Source of the DNA: Methylomusa anaerophila
GTDB lineage: Bacteria > Bacillota > Negativicutes > Sporomusales > Sporomusaceae
DNA: 64,000 bases
NCBI RefSeq assembly: GCF_003966895.1
Contig: NZ_AP018449.1
Location: forward strand, 2,621,501 to 2,685,500
Direction of reading: 5' to 3'
The position numbers were made by a program, and so were the translations under genes. Shown piece by piece: positions 36,655 to 47,364 of the stretch (position 1 is its first letter; every line of letters begins with the position of its first letter). The notes beneath the pieces are model-generated. The model saw nothing but the letters and a program-made list of their open reading frames with translations. It was not told where the DNA came from and did no database searches.

Positions 36655-37743
36655 TTGAAGAAATGGTTTCGCTATACCTGTGCGGGACTGGTGCTCGTTA
36701 CCGCACTGTCAATAGGTTTATCCGGTCAGGCTTTCGATGCAGGCGCTGAGCAGTTAAAAAGGACCAATATCCTGGAATTGCAAGAAATGCCGGTCACCAT
36801 TACTCCCGACGGCGGCAAATTGCTTCTTTCCGACAGTCCGGAAATGGTGCCCGCATACGGTATCATGTACCAGGATACGGTGCGCGGGGACGTCCGGCTG
36901 TTTTTTCACCATGTAAATGCAACCCCTGAACCTGGTAAGATTATCGTTTTATTGGTGAACGAAGGTGAGCAGGAAGCTAACGTAGTTCTAAAGCAGCGTG
37001 GCATTAGCGGTCCTGATTTGAATTACCTGGAAGTGGGCAAAGCGGCTCAACTGGACTATCTCACCCGGAAGGATTTCGAACTCATTTGCGTACCGGCCAA
37101 AGGGACAATCCTCTTGGATTCATCCCTGGACAGCACGGTTGTAGACCAAAACATGCTGGTTAACGGCATTTATGACTTTACCATGGATCAGCCGGTTAAA
37201 GTCGTAACCATGATGCTGCCTGTTGATGCCGATCCGGCCAAATTTTTGGCAGAGGCTGAGGTGCTTCCCGCCGACAGCCAGCGTCTCCGGGGAACTTTTG
37301 ACGGTATGGACCGGATTATTGCAATGAAGGGTGCGTACAACCCGAAAGAAGATGGCGCCGTAGTCATAACATTAGCGGATAACAAAAAGGACCGGTTTCT
37401 CGCCGGTACTGACGCTACCGACGGAAGCAGGACCATAAATTACGGTAATTACGGTGTCGTATATCGCCTATATATTCCATCCTATCACGACCAGAATCTT
37501 TCTGTTTACTTAAACCCCCGCGGCGGGGAATTTGCCGGCGGCCTTAACACCCAATTCCGTCACCAACAAGTAAATACGGTTGCAACTCCGTATGATAAGC
37601 TGTTCTTTGGCAGCGACAGCCGGACTGATTTTGCCCATTTAGGTGATTTCACGGGCGGGCAGTCGCTGTGGTTGACCTTTTCGCCTCCCGGCGCGTCCAA
37701 CCTGCCGGTAAAAGTTATCCTTATCCCGAACATGAACTATTGA
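36655..37743 (+). CDS. Secreted protein of unknown function
   Basis: A 362-residue protein with a signal peptide (KKWFRYTCAGLVLVTALSIGLSGQAF, cleavage near residue 27-33). The mature part is rich in beta-type segments, for example IIVLLVNEGEQEANVVLKQRG, VVTMMLPVDADP and VVYRLYIPSYHDQNLSVYLNPRG. There is no zinc, serine-protease or sugar-hydrolase motif that I recognise, and no membrane anchor at the C-terminus. TTG start at 36655 follows GGGAGGG. The SCIFF promoter overlaps its stop codon, so the two are separate units. Confidence 0.7.
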   Translation: MKKWFRYTCAGLVLVTALSIGLSGQAFDAGAEQLKRTNILELQEMPVTITPDGGKLLLSDSPEMVPAYGIMYQDTVRGDVRLFFHHVNATPEPGKIIVLLVNEGEQEANVVLKQRGISGPDLNYLEVGKAAQLDYLTRKDFELICVPAKGTILLDSSLDSTVVDQNMLVNGIYDFTMDQPVKVVTMMLPVDADPAKFLAEAEVLPADSQRLRGTFDGMDRIIAMKGAYNPKEDGAVVITLADNKKDRFLAGTDATDGSRTINYGNYGVVYRLYIPSYHDQNLSVYLNPRGGEFAGGLNTQFRHQQVNTVATPYDKLFFGSDSRTDFAHLGDFTGGQSLWLTFSPPGASNLPVKVILIPNMNY

Positions 37744-37768
37744 TTCCTGACAATAAAAAGTATAAAAT
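37740..37768 (+). promoter_or_regulatory. Probable promoter of the SCIFF gene
   Basis: TTGATT (37740-37745) and TAAAAT (37763-37768) with a 17-base spacer, overlapping the preceding stop codon. Confidence 0.45.
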
Positions 37769-37830
37769 AAATTAGTAGCTTTATGGGTAGATACGGGAAT
37801 CGGCCCAGCGATGAAAGGGGGACATCCATT

Positions 37831-37974
37831 ATGGCGAAAAAACATGTAAAAACTGTTAATACAGCATCTCTGGCCAAAACAGTACATACCGGCGGTTGCG
37901 GCGAATGCCAGGCCTCCTGTCAGTCAGCCTGCAAAACTTCCTGCACTGTTGGCAATCAGGTTTGCCAGAAATAG
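37831..37974 (+). CDS. scfA: SCIFF ranthipeptide precursor (six Cys in forty-five residues)
   Basis: A 47-residue peptide with six cysteines at 23, 26, 30, 34, 38 and 45 in the family spacing (GGCGECQASCQSACKTSC, then VGNQVC). SCIFF peptides are modified by a radical-SAM maturase that forms a Cys-to-Thr thioether; Thr36 lies in the right place. The gene is nearly universal in clostridia and its product has been linked to quorum-like signalling, but the function is not settled. ATG 37831 is preferred to one 16 codons upstream because the peptide then has the family start MAKKHVKTVN. The maturase follows. Confidence 0.93.
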   Translation: MAKKHVKTVNTASLAKTVHTGGCGECQASCQSACKTSCTVGNQVCQK

Positions 37975-37988
37975 GCCTGGTTGGCAGC

Positions 37989-38026
37989 CCCCTTGCCTTA
38001 GCGGTAAAGGGGCTTAATTTTTTTGA
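37989..38026 (+). terminator. Terminator/attenuator between SCIFF and its maturase
   Basis: AGCCCCCTTGCC pairs with GGTAAAGGGGCT, followed by TAATTTTTTT. Partial read-through would give much more precursor than enzyme. Confidence 0.8.
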
Positions 38027-38045
38027 GGATGGTTGAAAATGATAT

Positions 38046-39389
38046 ATGCAAATACATAAATTTTATTTGAACGGGCTGTACCTCCTGCTGGACATCAACA
38101 GCGGGGCGGTGCATAGTATCGACAAACTTGTTTATGATATAATGGATACTTTTGACGGCCATAATGACCGGGAGGTTTCTCAGGCGCTGGCCGGACGGTA
38201 TGAGCAAACGGCTATTGCCGAAGCGCTGGCCGAACTGCATGAGCTTAGCCGGGAAGGCACGCTGTTTTCGCCGTCTCTTACCGTACCTGCCCGTTTAAAT
38301 GAAAAGCCTTTGGTCAAATCTCTGTGTCTTCATGTTGCCCATGACTGCAATCTGCGCTGCGGTTATTGCTTTGCCGGCGCCGGCGATTTTGGCCATGACC
38401 GTTCATTGATGAGCAAGGAAGTGGGGGAAAGGGCGGTTGAGTTCATAATCGAAAACAGTGGACCGCGCCGCAATTGCGAAATCGATTTTTTTGGCGGCGA
38501 GCCTTTACTCAACATGGATACGGTGCGTCACGTAGTGAATTACGTCCGCAGGCGGGAACCGGAAAGTAGCAAGGTTTTCAAACTGACTCTTACCACCAAT
38601 GCCGTTCTGCTGGATGACAAAACCATTCAATATCTCAATGACAATAATATCAGCCTGGTTCTTAGTCTGGACGGACGCCGGCAGGTTCATGACCGCATGC
38701 GCCCATATGTGGACGACAGCGGCAGTTACGATGACGTCCTGGCCAACATCCGCCGGGCGGTGGATTCCCGGAACGGGCAAAATTACTATCTGCGCGGCAC
38801 CTTTACCGCCTATAACCTGGATTTTGCGGCGGATGTAATCGATATGGCAGACAAAGGATTTACCCGGTTGTCTGTCGAACCGGTTATAGCAAAAGATTGT
38901 GACTACCAACTGACGCCGGAACACTTGCCTGAACTCTACCGGCAGTATGAAATACTGGCTGAGGAATACCTGCAGCGAAAACTCGCCGGCCGGGGATTTG
39001 ATTTCTTTCATTTCAATGTGGATATCAATAACGGGCCGTGTGTGGCCAAACGTCTGAGCGGCTGCGGGGCAGGGCACGAGTATTTTGCCGTGACCCCAAC
39101 GGGAGACTTGTATCCTTGTCACCAATTCGTCGGCCGGGATCATTACCGTATCGGCAACGTATTTAAAGGAGTGGAAAATACCCGGTTGTCACAGAAATTC
39201 CGTCAGGCGCATGTGCTGAACAAACCTGCTTGCCGGGAATGCTGGGCTCGCTTTTACTGCAGCGGCGGCTGCCACGCCAATGCCGATCTGTTCAGCCAAA
39301 CGCTGGAAGAACCTTACCGGCTTGGCTGCGAACTGCAGAAAAAACGGCTGGAGTGTGCCATAATGATTCAGGCCAAAATGGCTTTGTAA
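38046..39389 (+). CDS. scfB: SCIFF radical SAM maturase (thioether synthase)
   Basis: A 447-residue radical-SAM/SPASM enzyme. The N-terminal ~90 residues form the peptide-recognition (RRE-like) domain. The [4Fe-4S] motif CNLRCGYCFAG is at residues ~101-111, and the FFGGEPLLN motif follows near residue 150. The SPASM region has cysteines in GPCVAKRLSGCGAGHEYFAVTP...YPCHQF and CRECWARFYCSGGCHANAD near the C-terminus. It uses S-adenosylmethionine to cross-link SCIFF cysteines. ATG 38046 is the first workable start in this frame. Confidence 0.93.
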   Translation: MQIHKFYLNGLYLLLDINSGAVHSIDKLVYDIMDTFDGHNDREVSQALAGRYEQTAIAEALAELHELSREGTLFSPSLTVPARLNEKPLVKSLCLHVAHDCNLRCGYCFAGAGDFGHDRSLMSKEVGERAVEFIIENSGPRRNCEIDFFGGEPLLNMDTVRHVVNYVRRREPESSKVFKLTLTTNAVLLDDKTIQYLNDNNISLVLSLDGRRQVHDRMRPYVDDSGSYDDVLANIRRAVDSRNGQNYYLRGTFTAYNLDFAADVIDMADKGFTRLSVEPVIAKDCDYQLTPEHLPELYRQYEILAEEYLQRKLAGRGFDFFHFNVDINNGPCVAKRLSGCGAGHEYFAVTPTGDLYPCHQFVGRDHYRIGNVFKGVENTRLSQKFRQAHVLNKPACRECWARFYCSGGCHANADLFSQTLEEPYRLGCELQKKRLECAIMIQAKMAL

Positions 39390-39406
39390 CCCTGTCTTAA
39401 AGGGGG

Positions 39407-39526
39407 GAACTGCTTATAAGCCGCCATCTGCGTTGTTGCTCCTGCGGTCCTCACTCCAGCGTACGTCCAGTACGCTTGCGTTCCGGTCCTCGTCGCGCCT
39501 AGCACCTGGCGACTTCTAAGCAGTTC
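39407..39526 (+). repeat. Interspersed element A, copy 9 (basic 120-bp form)
   Basis: Exact 120 bp, central GCGTAC-GTCCA-GTACGC. Followed by GCGGATACAAGCTTACTGC, as after copy 6, then by the second element C. Confidence 0.92.
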
Positions 39527-39602
39527 GAGGCAGATGATGAGATGGCGGATACAAGCTTACTGCAAAGTGTTGGAAAACCTTCTGTATTCTCTGCGTCTTT
39601 GA

Positions 39603-39651
39603 GGTTCCGGTTTCTTTGTCTGATGACGTTTTAGATTTTCAGGATAGTTCG
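39603..39651 (+). repeat. Element C, copy 2
   Basis: A 49-bp match to 33680-33728 with one substitution, preceded by TTCTCTGCGTCTTTGA. The left inverted arm of copy 1 is missing. It again sits about 80 bases after an element A and just before a gene start. Confidence 0.8.
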
Positions 39652-39701
39652 TGGGAGTTTATAGACTGAGGTAAATACCGTGTGGAAAGGAGCCGATGAT
39701 C

Positions 39702-39923
39702 GTGTGTTTAGCTGTTCCGGCCAGGATTATAAGTAAGGAAGACTTTATCGCCACAGTAGATATCAGCGGCGTTACCCGGCAGGTTAGTCTGATGCTGCTG
39801 CCGGAGGCCCGAATCGGTGAGTATGTTCTGATTCACGCCGGTTTTGCCATTCAGTCCGTTGACGAGGAAGAAGCCCGGCGCACGCTGGAACTTTTCCGGG
39901 AGCTGGAAAGAGATGAATCTTAA
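39702..39923 (+). CDS. hypC: Hydrogenase maturation chaperone HypC
   Basis: A 73-residue HypC/HupF protein. The GTG at 39702 gives the required N-terminal Met-Cys-Leu-Ala-Val-Pro; the Cys must be second because it binds iron and the hydrogenase precursor. AAAGGAG is 8 nt upstream, whereas ATG 39696 would be only 2 nt away. With HypD it carries the Fe(CN)2CO unit of [NiFe] hydrogenase. Overlaps hypD by 11 bases. No hypA, hypB or hypF and no hydrogenase structural genes are present in the window. Confidence 0.93.
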   Translation: MCLAVPARIISKEDFIATVDISGVTRQVSLMLLPEARIGEYVLIHAGFAIQSVDEEEARRTLELFRELERDES

Positions 39924-41007
39924 AACGGAGGAAATTCAGAAAGCGGCGGCGTATTTTACTGCTGGGATTGAGCGTCTGGCTGATGGCCCGCTGCGCATCA
40001 TGGAAGTATGCGGCACGCATACGGTCGCCATATTCCGGGCCGGGATCCGGCAAGTGCTGCCGGACAATGTGGAATTGGTCAGCGGCCCCGGCTGCCCGGT
40101 GTGTGTCACGCCAAACGAATATTTGGATACCGCTGTCGCTTATAGCCGCCGGCCTGATACCGTCATCGCCACATTTGGCGACATGATGAAGGTGCCGGGT
40201 ACGTCATCCACGCTGCTGGCGGAGAAAGCCGGCGGCGCGGATGTACGGATGGTGTATTCGCCGTTGGAGGCAGTACAAATTGCTCAGGATAACCCGGGGA
40301 AAAGGGTTATCTTTCTCGCGGTTGGCTTTGAAACCACCGCCCCTACGGCGGCGGCCGCAGTTTTGGCGGCAGTGGCGGCCGGCGTGAAGAACTTTTTTTT
40401 ACTCACGGCTCATAAGCTGGTGCCGCCGGCGCTGACTGCCTTGCTTTGCCTGCCGGAAACAAAAGTGGACGGCTTTTTACTGCCCGGCCACGTATGTGCC
40501 ATAACCGGGATCAAGCCGTTTGAATTTTTGGCGGCGGAATTTGGTGTTCCCAGCGTAATAGCCGGTTTTGAAGCCCTTGATATTTTGCAGGGAGTATATA
40601 TGCTGGCCAAGCAAATCCATACCGGCCAAGCGCAATTAAAAAACCAGTACCGGCGAATCGTACCGGCTGACGGTAATCCGGTCGCCCGCAGGGTAATGGA
40701 ACAGGTTTTCACCGTGAGCCATGCCTCCTGGCGTGGGTTCGGAAAAATTCCCGACTCCGGTTTAAATTTGAACGAACGCTTCCGGCATTTTGACGCGCTC
40801 CATGCCCTGCCGGTTGAGGTTACCGGCTCGCAGGAATCCGCAGGATGCCGCTGCGGCGAGGTTCTGCGCGGCAAGATTAAGCCGCCGGAGTGTCCGCATT
40901 TCGGCCGAAGCTGTACGCCGGAAAATCCGGTGGGATCTTGCATGGTTTCCGTCGAGGGTTCTTGCGCGGCCTGGTTCAAGTATGGAGCAGGGAGGTGGCA
41001 GTTTTGA
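39913..41007 (+). CDS. hypD: Hydrogenase maturation protein HypD
   Basis: A 364-residue iron-sulfur scaffold on which the cyanide and CO ligands are placed. Conserved segments are MEVCGTHTVAIFRAGI near residue 30, SGPGCPVCVTPNEYLD near residue 57, GFETTAPTAAAAV near 137, LLPGHVCAITG near 190, and C-terminal cysteines in CRCGEVLRGKIKPPECPHFG. ATG 39913 lies inside the end of hypC. Its stop overlaps the hypE start (TTGA), so hypCDE are translated as a coupled set. Confidence 0.94.
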   Translation: MNLKTEEIQKAAAYFTAGIERLADGPLRIMEVCGTHTVAIFRAGIRQVLPDNVELVSGPGCPVCVTPNEYLDTAVAYSRRPDTVIATFGDMMKVPGTSSTLLAEKAGGADVRMVYSPLEAVQIAQDNPGKRVIFLAVGFETTAPTAAAAVLAAVAAGVKNFFLLTAHKLVPPALTALLCLPETKVDGFLLPGHVCAITGIKPFEFLAAEFGVPSVIAGFEALDILQGVYMLAKQIHTGQAQLKNQYRRIVPADGNPVARRVMEQVFTVSHASWRGFGKIPDSGLNLNERFRHFDALHALPVEVTGSQESAGCRCGEVLRGKIKPPECPHFGRSCTPENPVGSCMVSVEGSCAAWFKYGAGRWQF

Positions 41008-42017
41008 ACATTGGCGATCGGATACTGCTGGCTCATGGCAGCGGCGGTAAATTGAGCCATGAGCTGGTAACCGGAGTCATGGCGCCGGTATTTGACAATT
41101 CCATTCTGGCCGAGATGCATGACGGCGCTTTTTTGAATATCAAAGGGGTACAGCTGGCATTTACCACTGACAGCTATGTGGTTAAGCCCCGTTTTTTCCC
41201 CGGCGGCGATATCGGCAAACTGGCGGTGTGCGGAACAGTGAACGATTTGGCTGTATCTGGCGCGGAACCTTTGTATTTGAGCGCCGGCTTTGTGCTGGAA
41301 GAAGGTCTGGCCCTGGCCGAACTGGAACGGATCGTTGCATCCATGGGATTAGCCGCTGCCGAGGCCGGTGTTCAAATTGTCACCGGCGACACCAAGGTGG
41401 TGGAAAGGGGAGCAATTGACGGTATTTATATCAATACAGCCGGCATTGGCGCCGTTTTTCCCGGGGTCCATATTTCTGCCGGCCGCGTTAAGCCCGGCCA
41501 GGATGTGATTGTCAGCGGCTGCCTGGGAGACCACGCCATAGCGGTGATGAGCGAGCGGCACGGCCTGACTCTTCCTGCCCCGGTGGTTAGTGACTGTGCC
41601 CCGTTAGCCGGCATGGTAAAGGACATTCTTAAAATAGCGCCGCAGGTCCCCATGCTGAGGGATCCAACCCGGGGTGGACTGGCGACTGCGCTCAATGAAA
41701 TTGCCCTTCAAACCGGAATGGGCATTTTGCTGGAGGAAACCGCCATACCTGTGCGGCCGGAAATTAAGGCTGTCTGTGATATTTTGGGATTTGATCCTTT
41801 GTATTTAGCCAATGAAGGAAAAGTAATAGTCCTTGTCGAAAAACAGGATACAGAAAAGGTACTTGCCGCTATGAAATCTCATCCCTACGGATTGCATTCC
41901 TGTGTCATTGGCGCCGTTACCGCCCGGCCGGCCGGACAAGTCGGCATTAAAACGGCTATCGGCGGTACTAGAATGCTGGATATGCTCACCGGTGAACAGT
42001 TACCGCGAATTTGTTGA
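41004..42017 (+). CDS. hypE: Hydrogenase maturation protein HypE
   Basis: A 337-residue PurM-like ATPase that dehydrates the C-terminal thiocarboxamide to thiocyanate, supplying cyanide for the hydrogenase iron. The N-terminus is LLAHGSGGKLSHELV, and FTTDSYVVKPRFFPGGDIGKLAVCGTVNDLAVSGA and RDPTRGGLATALNEIA follow. It ends in the essential PRIC tail with the modified Cys. The start is TTG 41004, supported by GGGAGGTGG 6 nt upstream; a longer frame would run through hypD. Confidence 0.94.
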   Translation: MNIGDRILLAHGSGGKLSHELVTGVMAPVFDNSILAEMHDGAFLNIKGVQLAFTTDSYVVKPRFFPGGDIGKLAVCGTVNDLAVSGAEPLYLSAGFVLEEGLALAELERIVASMGLAAAEAGVQIVTGDTKVVERGAIDGIYINTAGIGAVFPGVHISAGRVKPGQDVIVSGCLGDHAIAVMSERHGLTLPAPVVSDCAPLAGMVKDILKIAPQVPMLRDPTRGGLATALNEIALQTGMGILLEETAIPVRPEIKAVCDILGFDPLYLANEGKVIVLVEKQDTEKVLAAMKSHPYGLHSCVIGAVTARPAGQVGIKTAIGGTRMLDMLTGEQLPRIC

Positions 42018-42171
42018 CATATTTCGGGCTTAACCTTAATATGTCAGGGGTCAGGGACCGGCTTTACAACCGACCGGCGGCATGTCATATTGTTAATTTA
42101 CTGATTATTTTGGCATTATTGCCGGCTTTCTGGGGAATTCCGGCTTTGATTGTTCCGGAGGTAAGCTTAGT

Positions 42172-43605
42172 ATGCAGATAGATTACGCTCTCAGACTGGA
42201 GACAACACAAAAATTAATAATGACTCCCCAGTTGCGGCAAGCCATAGCCATTCTGCAATTATCAGCCGTGGAACTGGAGGCTATGGTAGAGAATGAATTT
42301 TTGGAAAATCCTGTACTGGAGTTGGAGGAAAAGAGAGCGGCGGAGGAACAGGAAAATGTTGTCCAAGCTGAGGTTGAGGCTGCCGGAAACCCGGAAGACG
42401 GACGGAACGGTGATGCGGCAGATGCCAATTACGATGAGTGGGCCGAGTATTTTGAAAACGGCATGGGACATGGGCAAAACTTATCAACCGCAGAGTCTAA
42501 CAATAGTCTGGAATTATTGGCTGCCAACACTTTATCCCTGCATGAACATCTGGAGATGCAGCTTCATTTTGCTATCTTAAATACCGCGTCCTGGGAGATC
42601 GGCAGATTTCTTATCGGCTGTATAGACGATAACGGTTACTTCTGCTGTACCGTCAGGGATGTGGCGGAAAACCTGCATGTCTCTCCCAGTATAGTCGAAG
42701 ATGTCCTTAAAGTTATTCAAACATTTGATCCGGTGGGGGTTGGTGCCTCGAATCTGAAAGAATGCCTGTTGTTGCAAGTTGATCAGAAAGGGATTATCCA
42801 GGATGGCGCCCTCTATCGCCTGGTGACTTTAATTATTGATAATTACTTGGAACATGTGGCCAACGGGCGGGTTAAGTTCATTGCCGATTCTTTGGGAGCC
42901 ACTGTCCAGGAAGTGCAACACGCGATAGACATAATCCGGAGATTGGACCCCAAGCCGGGCCGGGCTTTCGGGGGAATTCAGCCGGCCTATATATTGCCCG
43001 ATGTGACTGTAGAACGGGTCAACGGGTCTTACATGATTATAATTAACGATACCAATGTCCCTCAACTTTCAATAAACCCTTACTACCGGCAGGTTATCCG
43101 GGATGCCGACGGGGAAGCCAAGAAATTTGTTGAAGGGCGCATCAATTCTGCTGTCTGGCTGATTAAAAGCATTGAACAGCGGCGCAGAACCTTATACAGG
43201 GTGGCCGAGGCCATCGTTGAATTGCAACGTGATTTCTTCGATCACGGGGTAAAGCACTTAAAACCGCTGACCATGAAGAAGGTGGCGGAACGAATCGAGG
43301 TTCATGAATCCACTGTGAGCCGGGCTGTAGCCAACAAGTATATGGCCACTCCGCATGGGTTGTTCAGTATGCACACATTCTTCTCTTCCGGCATCCAGGG
43401 GGTCAGCGGCGAAGATGTGGCTGCCAGCCGGGTTAAACAGGAAATCAGGGAACTGATAGCTACGGAAGACTCAACTCAGCCTTTGAGCGATCAAGGGTTG
43501 AGCAATATCCTAAACAAACGCGGGATTCATGTTTCCCGGCGAACAGTGGCTAAATACCGGGAAGAAATCAATATTCCCGCTTCATCAAAGCGGAAACGGT
43601 ATTAA
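42172..43605 (+). CDS. rpoN: RNA polymerase sigma-54 factor
   Basis: A 477-residue sigma factor. Region I (LRLETTQKLIMTPQLRQAIAILQLSAVELEAMVENE) is Gln/Leu rich and binds enhancer activators. An acidic region II spans ~60-100. The core-binding and HTH regions follow, with the RpoN box SRRTVAKYREE near the C-terminus (reads -24 elements). Its place directly upstream of cggR is common in Firmicutes. ATG 42172 follows CCGGAGGTAA. No enhancer-binding activator gene is in the window. Confidence 0.95.
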   Translation: MQIDYALRLETTQKLIMTPQLRQAIAILQLSAVELEAMVENEFLENPVLELEEKRAAEEQENVVQAEVEAAGNPEDGRNGDAADANYDEWAEYFENGMGHGQNLSTAESNNSLELLAANTLSLHEHLEMQLHFAILNTASWEIGRFLIGCIDDNGYFCCTVRDVAENLHVSPSIVEDVLKVIQTFDPVGVGASNLKECLLLQVDQKGIIQDGALYRLVTLIIDNYLEHVANGRVKFIADSLGATVQEVQHAIDIIRRLDPKPGRAFGGIQPAYILPDVTVERVNGSYMIIINDTNVPQLSINPYYRQVIRDADGEAKKFVEGRINSAVWLIKSIEQRRRTLYRVAEAIVELQRDFFDHGVKHLKPLTMKKVAERIEVHESTVSRAVANKYMATPHGLFSMHTFFSSGIQGVSGEDVAASRVKQEIRELIATEDSTQPLSDQGLSNILNKRGIHVSRRTVAKYREEINIPASSKRKRY

Positions 43606-43646
43606 TTTATATTTTATAAAAAAATTTGTCTGCGTTCTATATGGAA

Positions 43647-43746
43647 TTCAAAAATGATTTTCTATTAATCGTAATGCTAGGAACGCTTCGACGCTGCCGC
43701 TTAACCTACGCTTATCCTAGCATTACGATTGTAACTCATTTTTGAA
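43647..43746. repeat. 100-bp imperfect palindrome with shared core
   Basis: Inner arms AATCGTAATGCTAGGA (43667-43682) and its exact complement (43715-43730) are perfect over 16 bp. Outer arms TTCAAAAATGA and TCATTTTTGAA extend the pairing. The 32-nt loop contains the core TTCGACGCTGCCGCTTAA also found upstream of uvrC. It could end rpoN transcripts, but it has no T-run. Confidence 0.75.
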
Positions 43747-43852
43747 AACTATATATATAGTGATTATTAAAATAATTTAGTAATTTAACAGAAGGACTTT
43801 TTTTAATCACAAAGAATACAATATTAGGTAAGGTAATCCCAAAATAGGCCAA

Positions 43853-43910
43853 CGGGAGAATATTTTGTCGTTTTGGGACATAATTTGTTCATGCGGGACA
43901 ATAAATGCCC
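43853..43910 (+). promoter_or_regulatory. CggR-type operator array O1 (upstream)
   Basis: CGGGAG (43853), TGGGAC (43874) and CGGGAC (43894) recur at 20-21 nt. Each is followed by six bases and a TGxxC or TTGTC half. Bacillus CggR binds CGGGAC-N6-TGTC-N4-CGGGAC-N6-TGTC, so the architecture matches closely. Confidence 0.7.
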
Positions 43911-44004
43911 TGCAGTTATGACTCAAAATGCGGTTAAAGAGGATGCTAGGTGGTAAGGCTATGCTTATAAGCAGGGAAAAGTCAGTTTTTCTGTTTACCC
44001 ATAT

Positions 44005-44041
44005 TGGGACATATTATGGACAACTGGGACATGAACTCGCC
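44005..44041 (+). promoter_or_regulatory. CggR-type operator array O2 (at the cggR ribosome site)
   Basis: TGGGAC-N6-TGGAC-N3-TGGGAC-N6 lies immediately before the cggR ribosome-binding site (44042-44048). It is in position to repress by blocking transcription of cggR and the glycolytic genes. Confidence 0.75.
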
Positions 44042-44056
44042 TAGAGGGGATTAATC

Positions 44057-46107
<2,051 letters not shown>

Positions 46108-46157
46108 GTTTAAGCAGCGGTATGAGGGGCAATTAGAGATGATGCGGAGGAATTTGT

Positions 46158-47348
46158 GTGCAAAAGAAAAGCTTAGGTGATGTTTTTATCAATCACAAAA
46201 AAGTATTGGTTCGCGTGGACTATAATGTCCCCATGGATAAAGAAGGCAATATAACGGACGACACCCGGATCCGGGCTACTTTACCTACGCTTGAATACCT
46301 TATTTCCCAGAACGCAGCGATTATTCTTGCCAGTCATTTAGGGCGCCCTAAGGGAAAACCCAATCCGGAATTCAGCCTGGCTCCCGTAGCCAAAAAATTG
46401 TCAAACCTCATGTTTGGCCGCGAGATACTGTTTGCTCCCGACTGCGTCGGGGAAAAAACCGCTAAAATGGCTGCCGATCTGAACCCCGGCCAGATTCTTC
46501 TTTTAGAAAATTTGCGATTTCATGCGGAAGAAGAAAAGAATGATCCCGAATTTGCCCGTCAGTTAGCCAGCTTGGCTGAAATCCTGGTTAATGATGCCTT
46601 CGGCGTATCCCATCGGGCCCATGCTTCCGTACACGGCATTACCAAATACATACCTGCTGTGTCCGGCTTTTTAATGGATAAAGAACTCTTGTATCTTGGT
46701 CAAGCCGTAAACAATCCGGCCCATCCTTTTGTCGCCATTATCGGCGGCGCAAAGGTGTCCGACAAAATCAGCGTTATTGAGAATCTGTTAAACAAAGTAG
46801 ACACCCTGATCATCGGCGGCGGCATGGCCAATACCTTTATTGCCGCGCAAGGCTATAAGCCTGGAAAATCTCTGGTTGAAACCGACAAACTGGAATTGGC
46901 GAAAGAGCTTATGATTAAAGCTAAGGAAAAAGGCGTTACGCTGCTCTTACCTACCGATGTAGTTGTTGCCGACAAGTTTGCCGCTGATGCGCAATATAAA
47001 ACTGTCAGTATCGGTGAGATTCCTGCGGAGTGGCTGGCTTTGGATATTGGTCCGGAAACCGCCAAGGTTTTCGCTGCCGCTTTGAACGGCGCAAAAACCA
47101 TTGTCTGGAACGGCCCCATGGGCGTATTTGAGTTTGATAACTTTGCCGTAGGCACAGAGGCTGTGGCCAAAGCCGTTGCCGCATCCGGCGCCAGGAGCAT
47201 TGTCGGCGGCGGCGACTCGGTAGCCGCTTTGGAAAAACTTAAACTTGCCGATAAAATTACCCATATCTCCACTGGCGGCGGCGCTTCCCTCGAATTCCTC
47301 GAAGGCAAGGAATTGCCCGGTATTGCCGCCCTGGCCGATAAAGAATGA
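46158..47348 (+). CDS. pgk: Phosphoglycerate kinase
   Basis: A 396-residue kinase forming ATP from 1,3-bisphosphoglycerate. [12 protein letters not shown] near residue 17, [10 protein letters not shown] near 56, [13 protein letters not shown] near 115, GGAKVSDKI near 198, and the C-terminal nucleotide motif [12 protein letters not shown] near 355 are present. GTG start at 46158 after GCGGAGGAA. Separated from gap by only 50 bases. Length and all motifs are normal. Confidence 0.96.
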   Translation: MQKKSLGDVFINHKKVLVRVDYNVPMDKEGNITDDTRIRATLPTLEYLISQNAAIILASHLGRPKGKPNPEFSLAPVAKKLSNLMFGREILFAPDCVGEKTAKMAADLNPGQILLLENLRFHAEEEKNDPEFARQLASLAEILVNDAFGVSHRAHASVHGITKYIPAVSGFLMDKELLYLGQAVNNPAHPFVAIIGGAKVSDKISVIENLLNKVDTLIIGGGMANTFIAAQGYKPGKSLVETDKLELAKELMIKAKEKGVTLLLPTDVVVADKFAADAQYKTVSIGEIPAEWLALDIGPETAKVFAAALNGAKTIVWNGPMGVFEFDNFAVGTEAVAKAVAASGARSIVGGGDSVAALEKLKLADKITHISTGGGASLEFLEGKELPGIAALADKE

Positions 47349-47364
47349 GGGGGGTGTATTCTGA

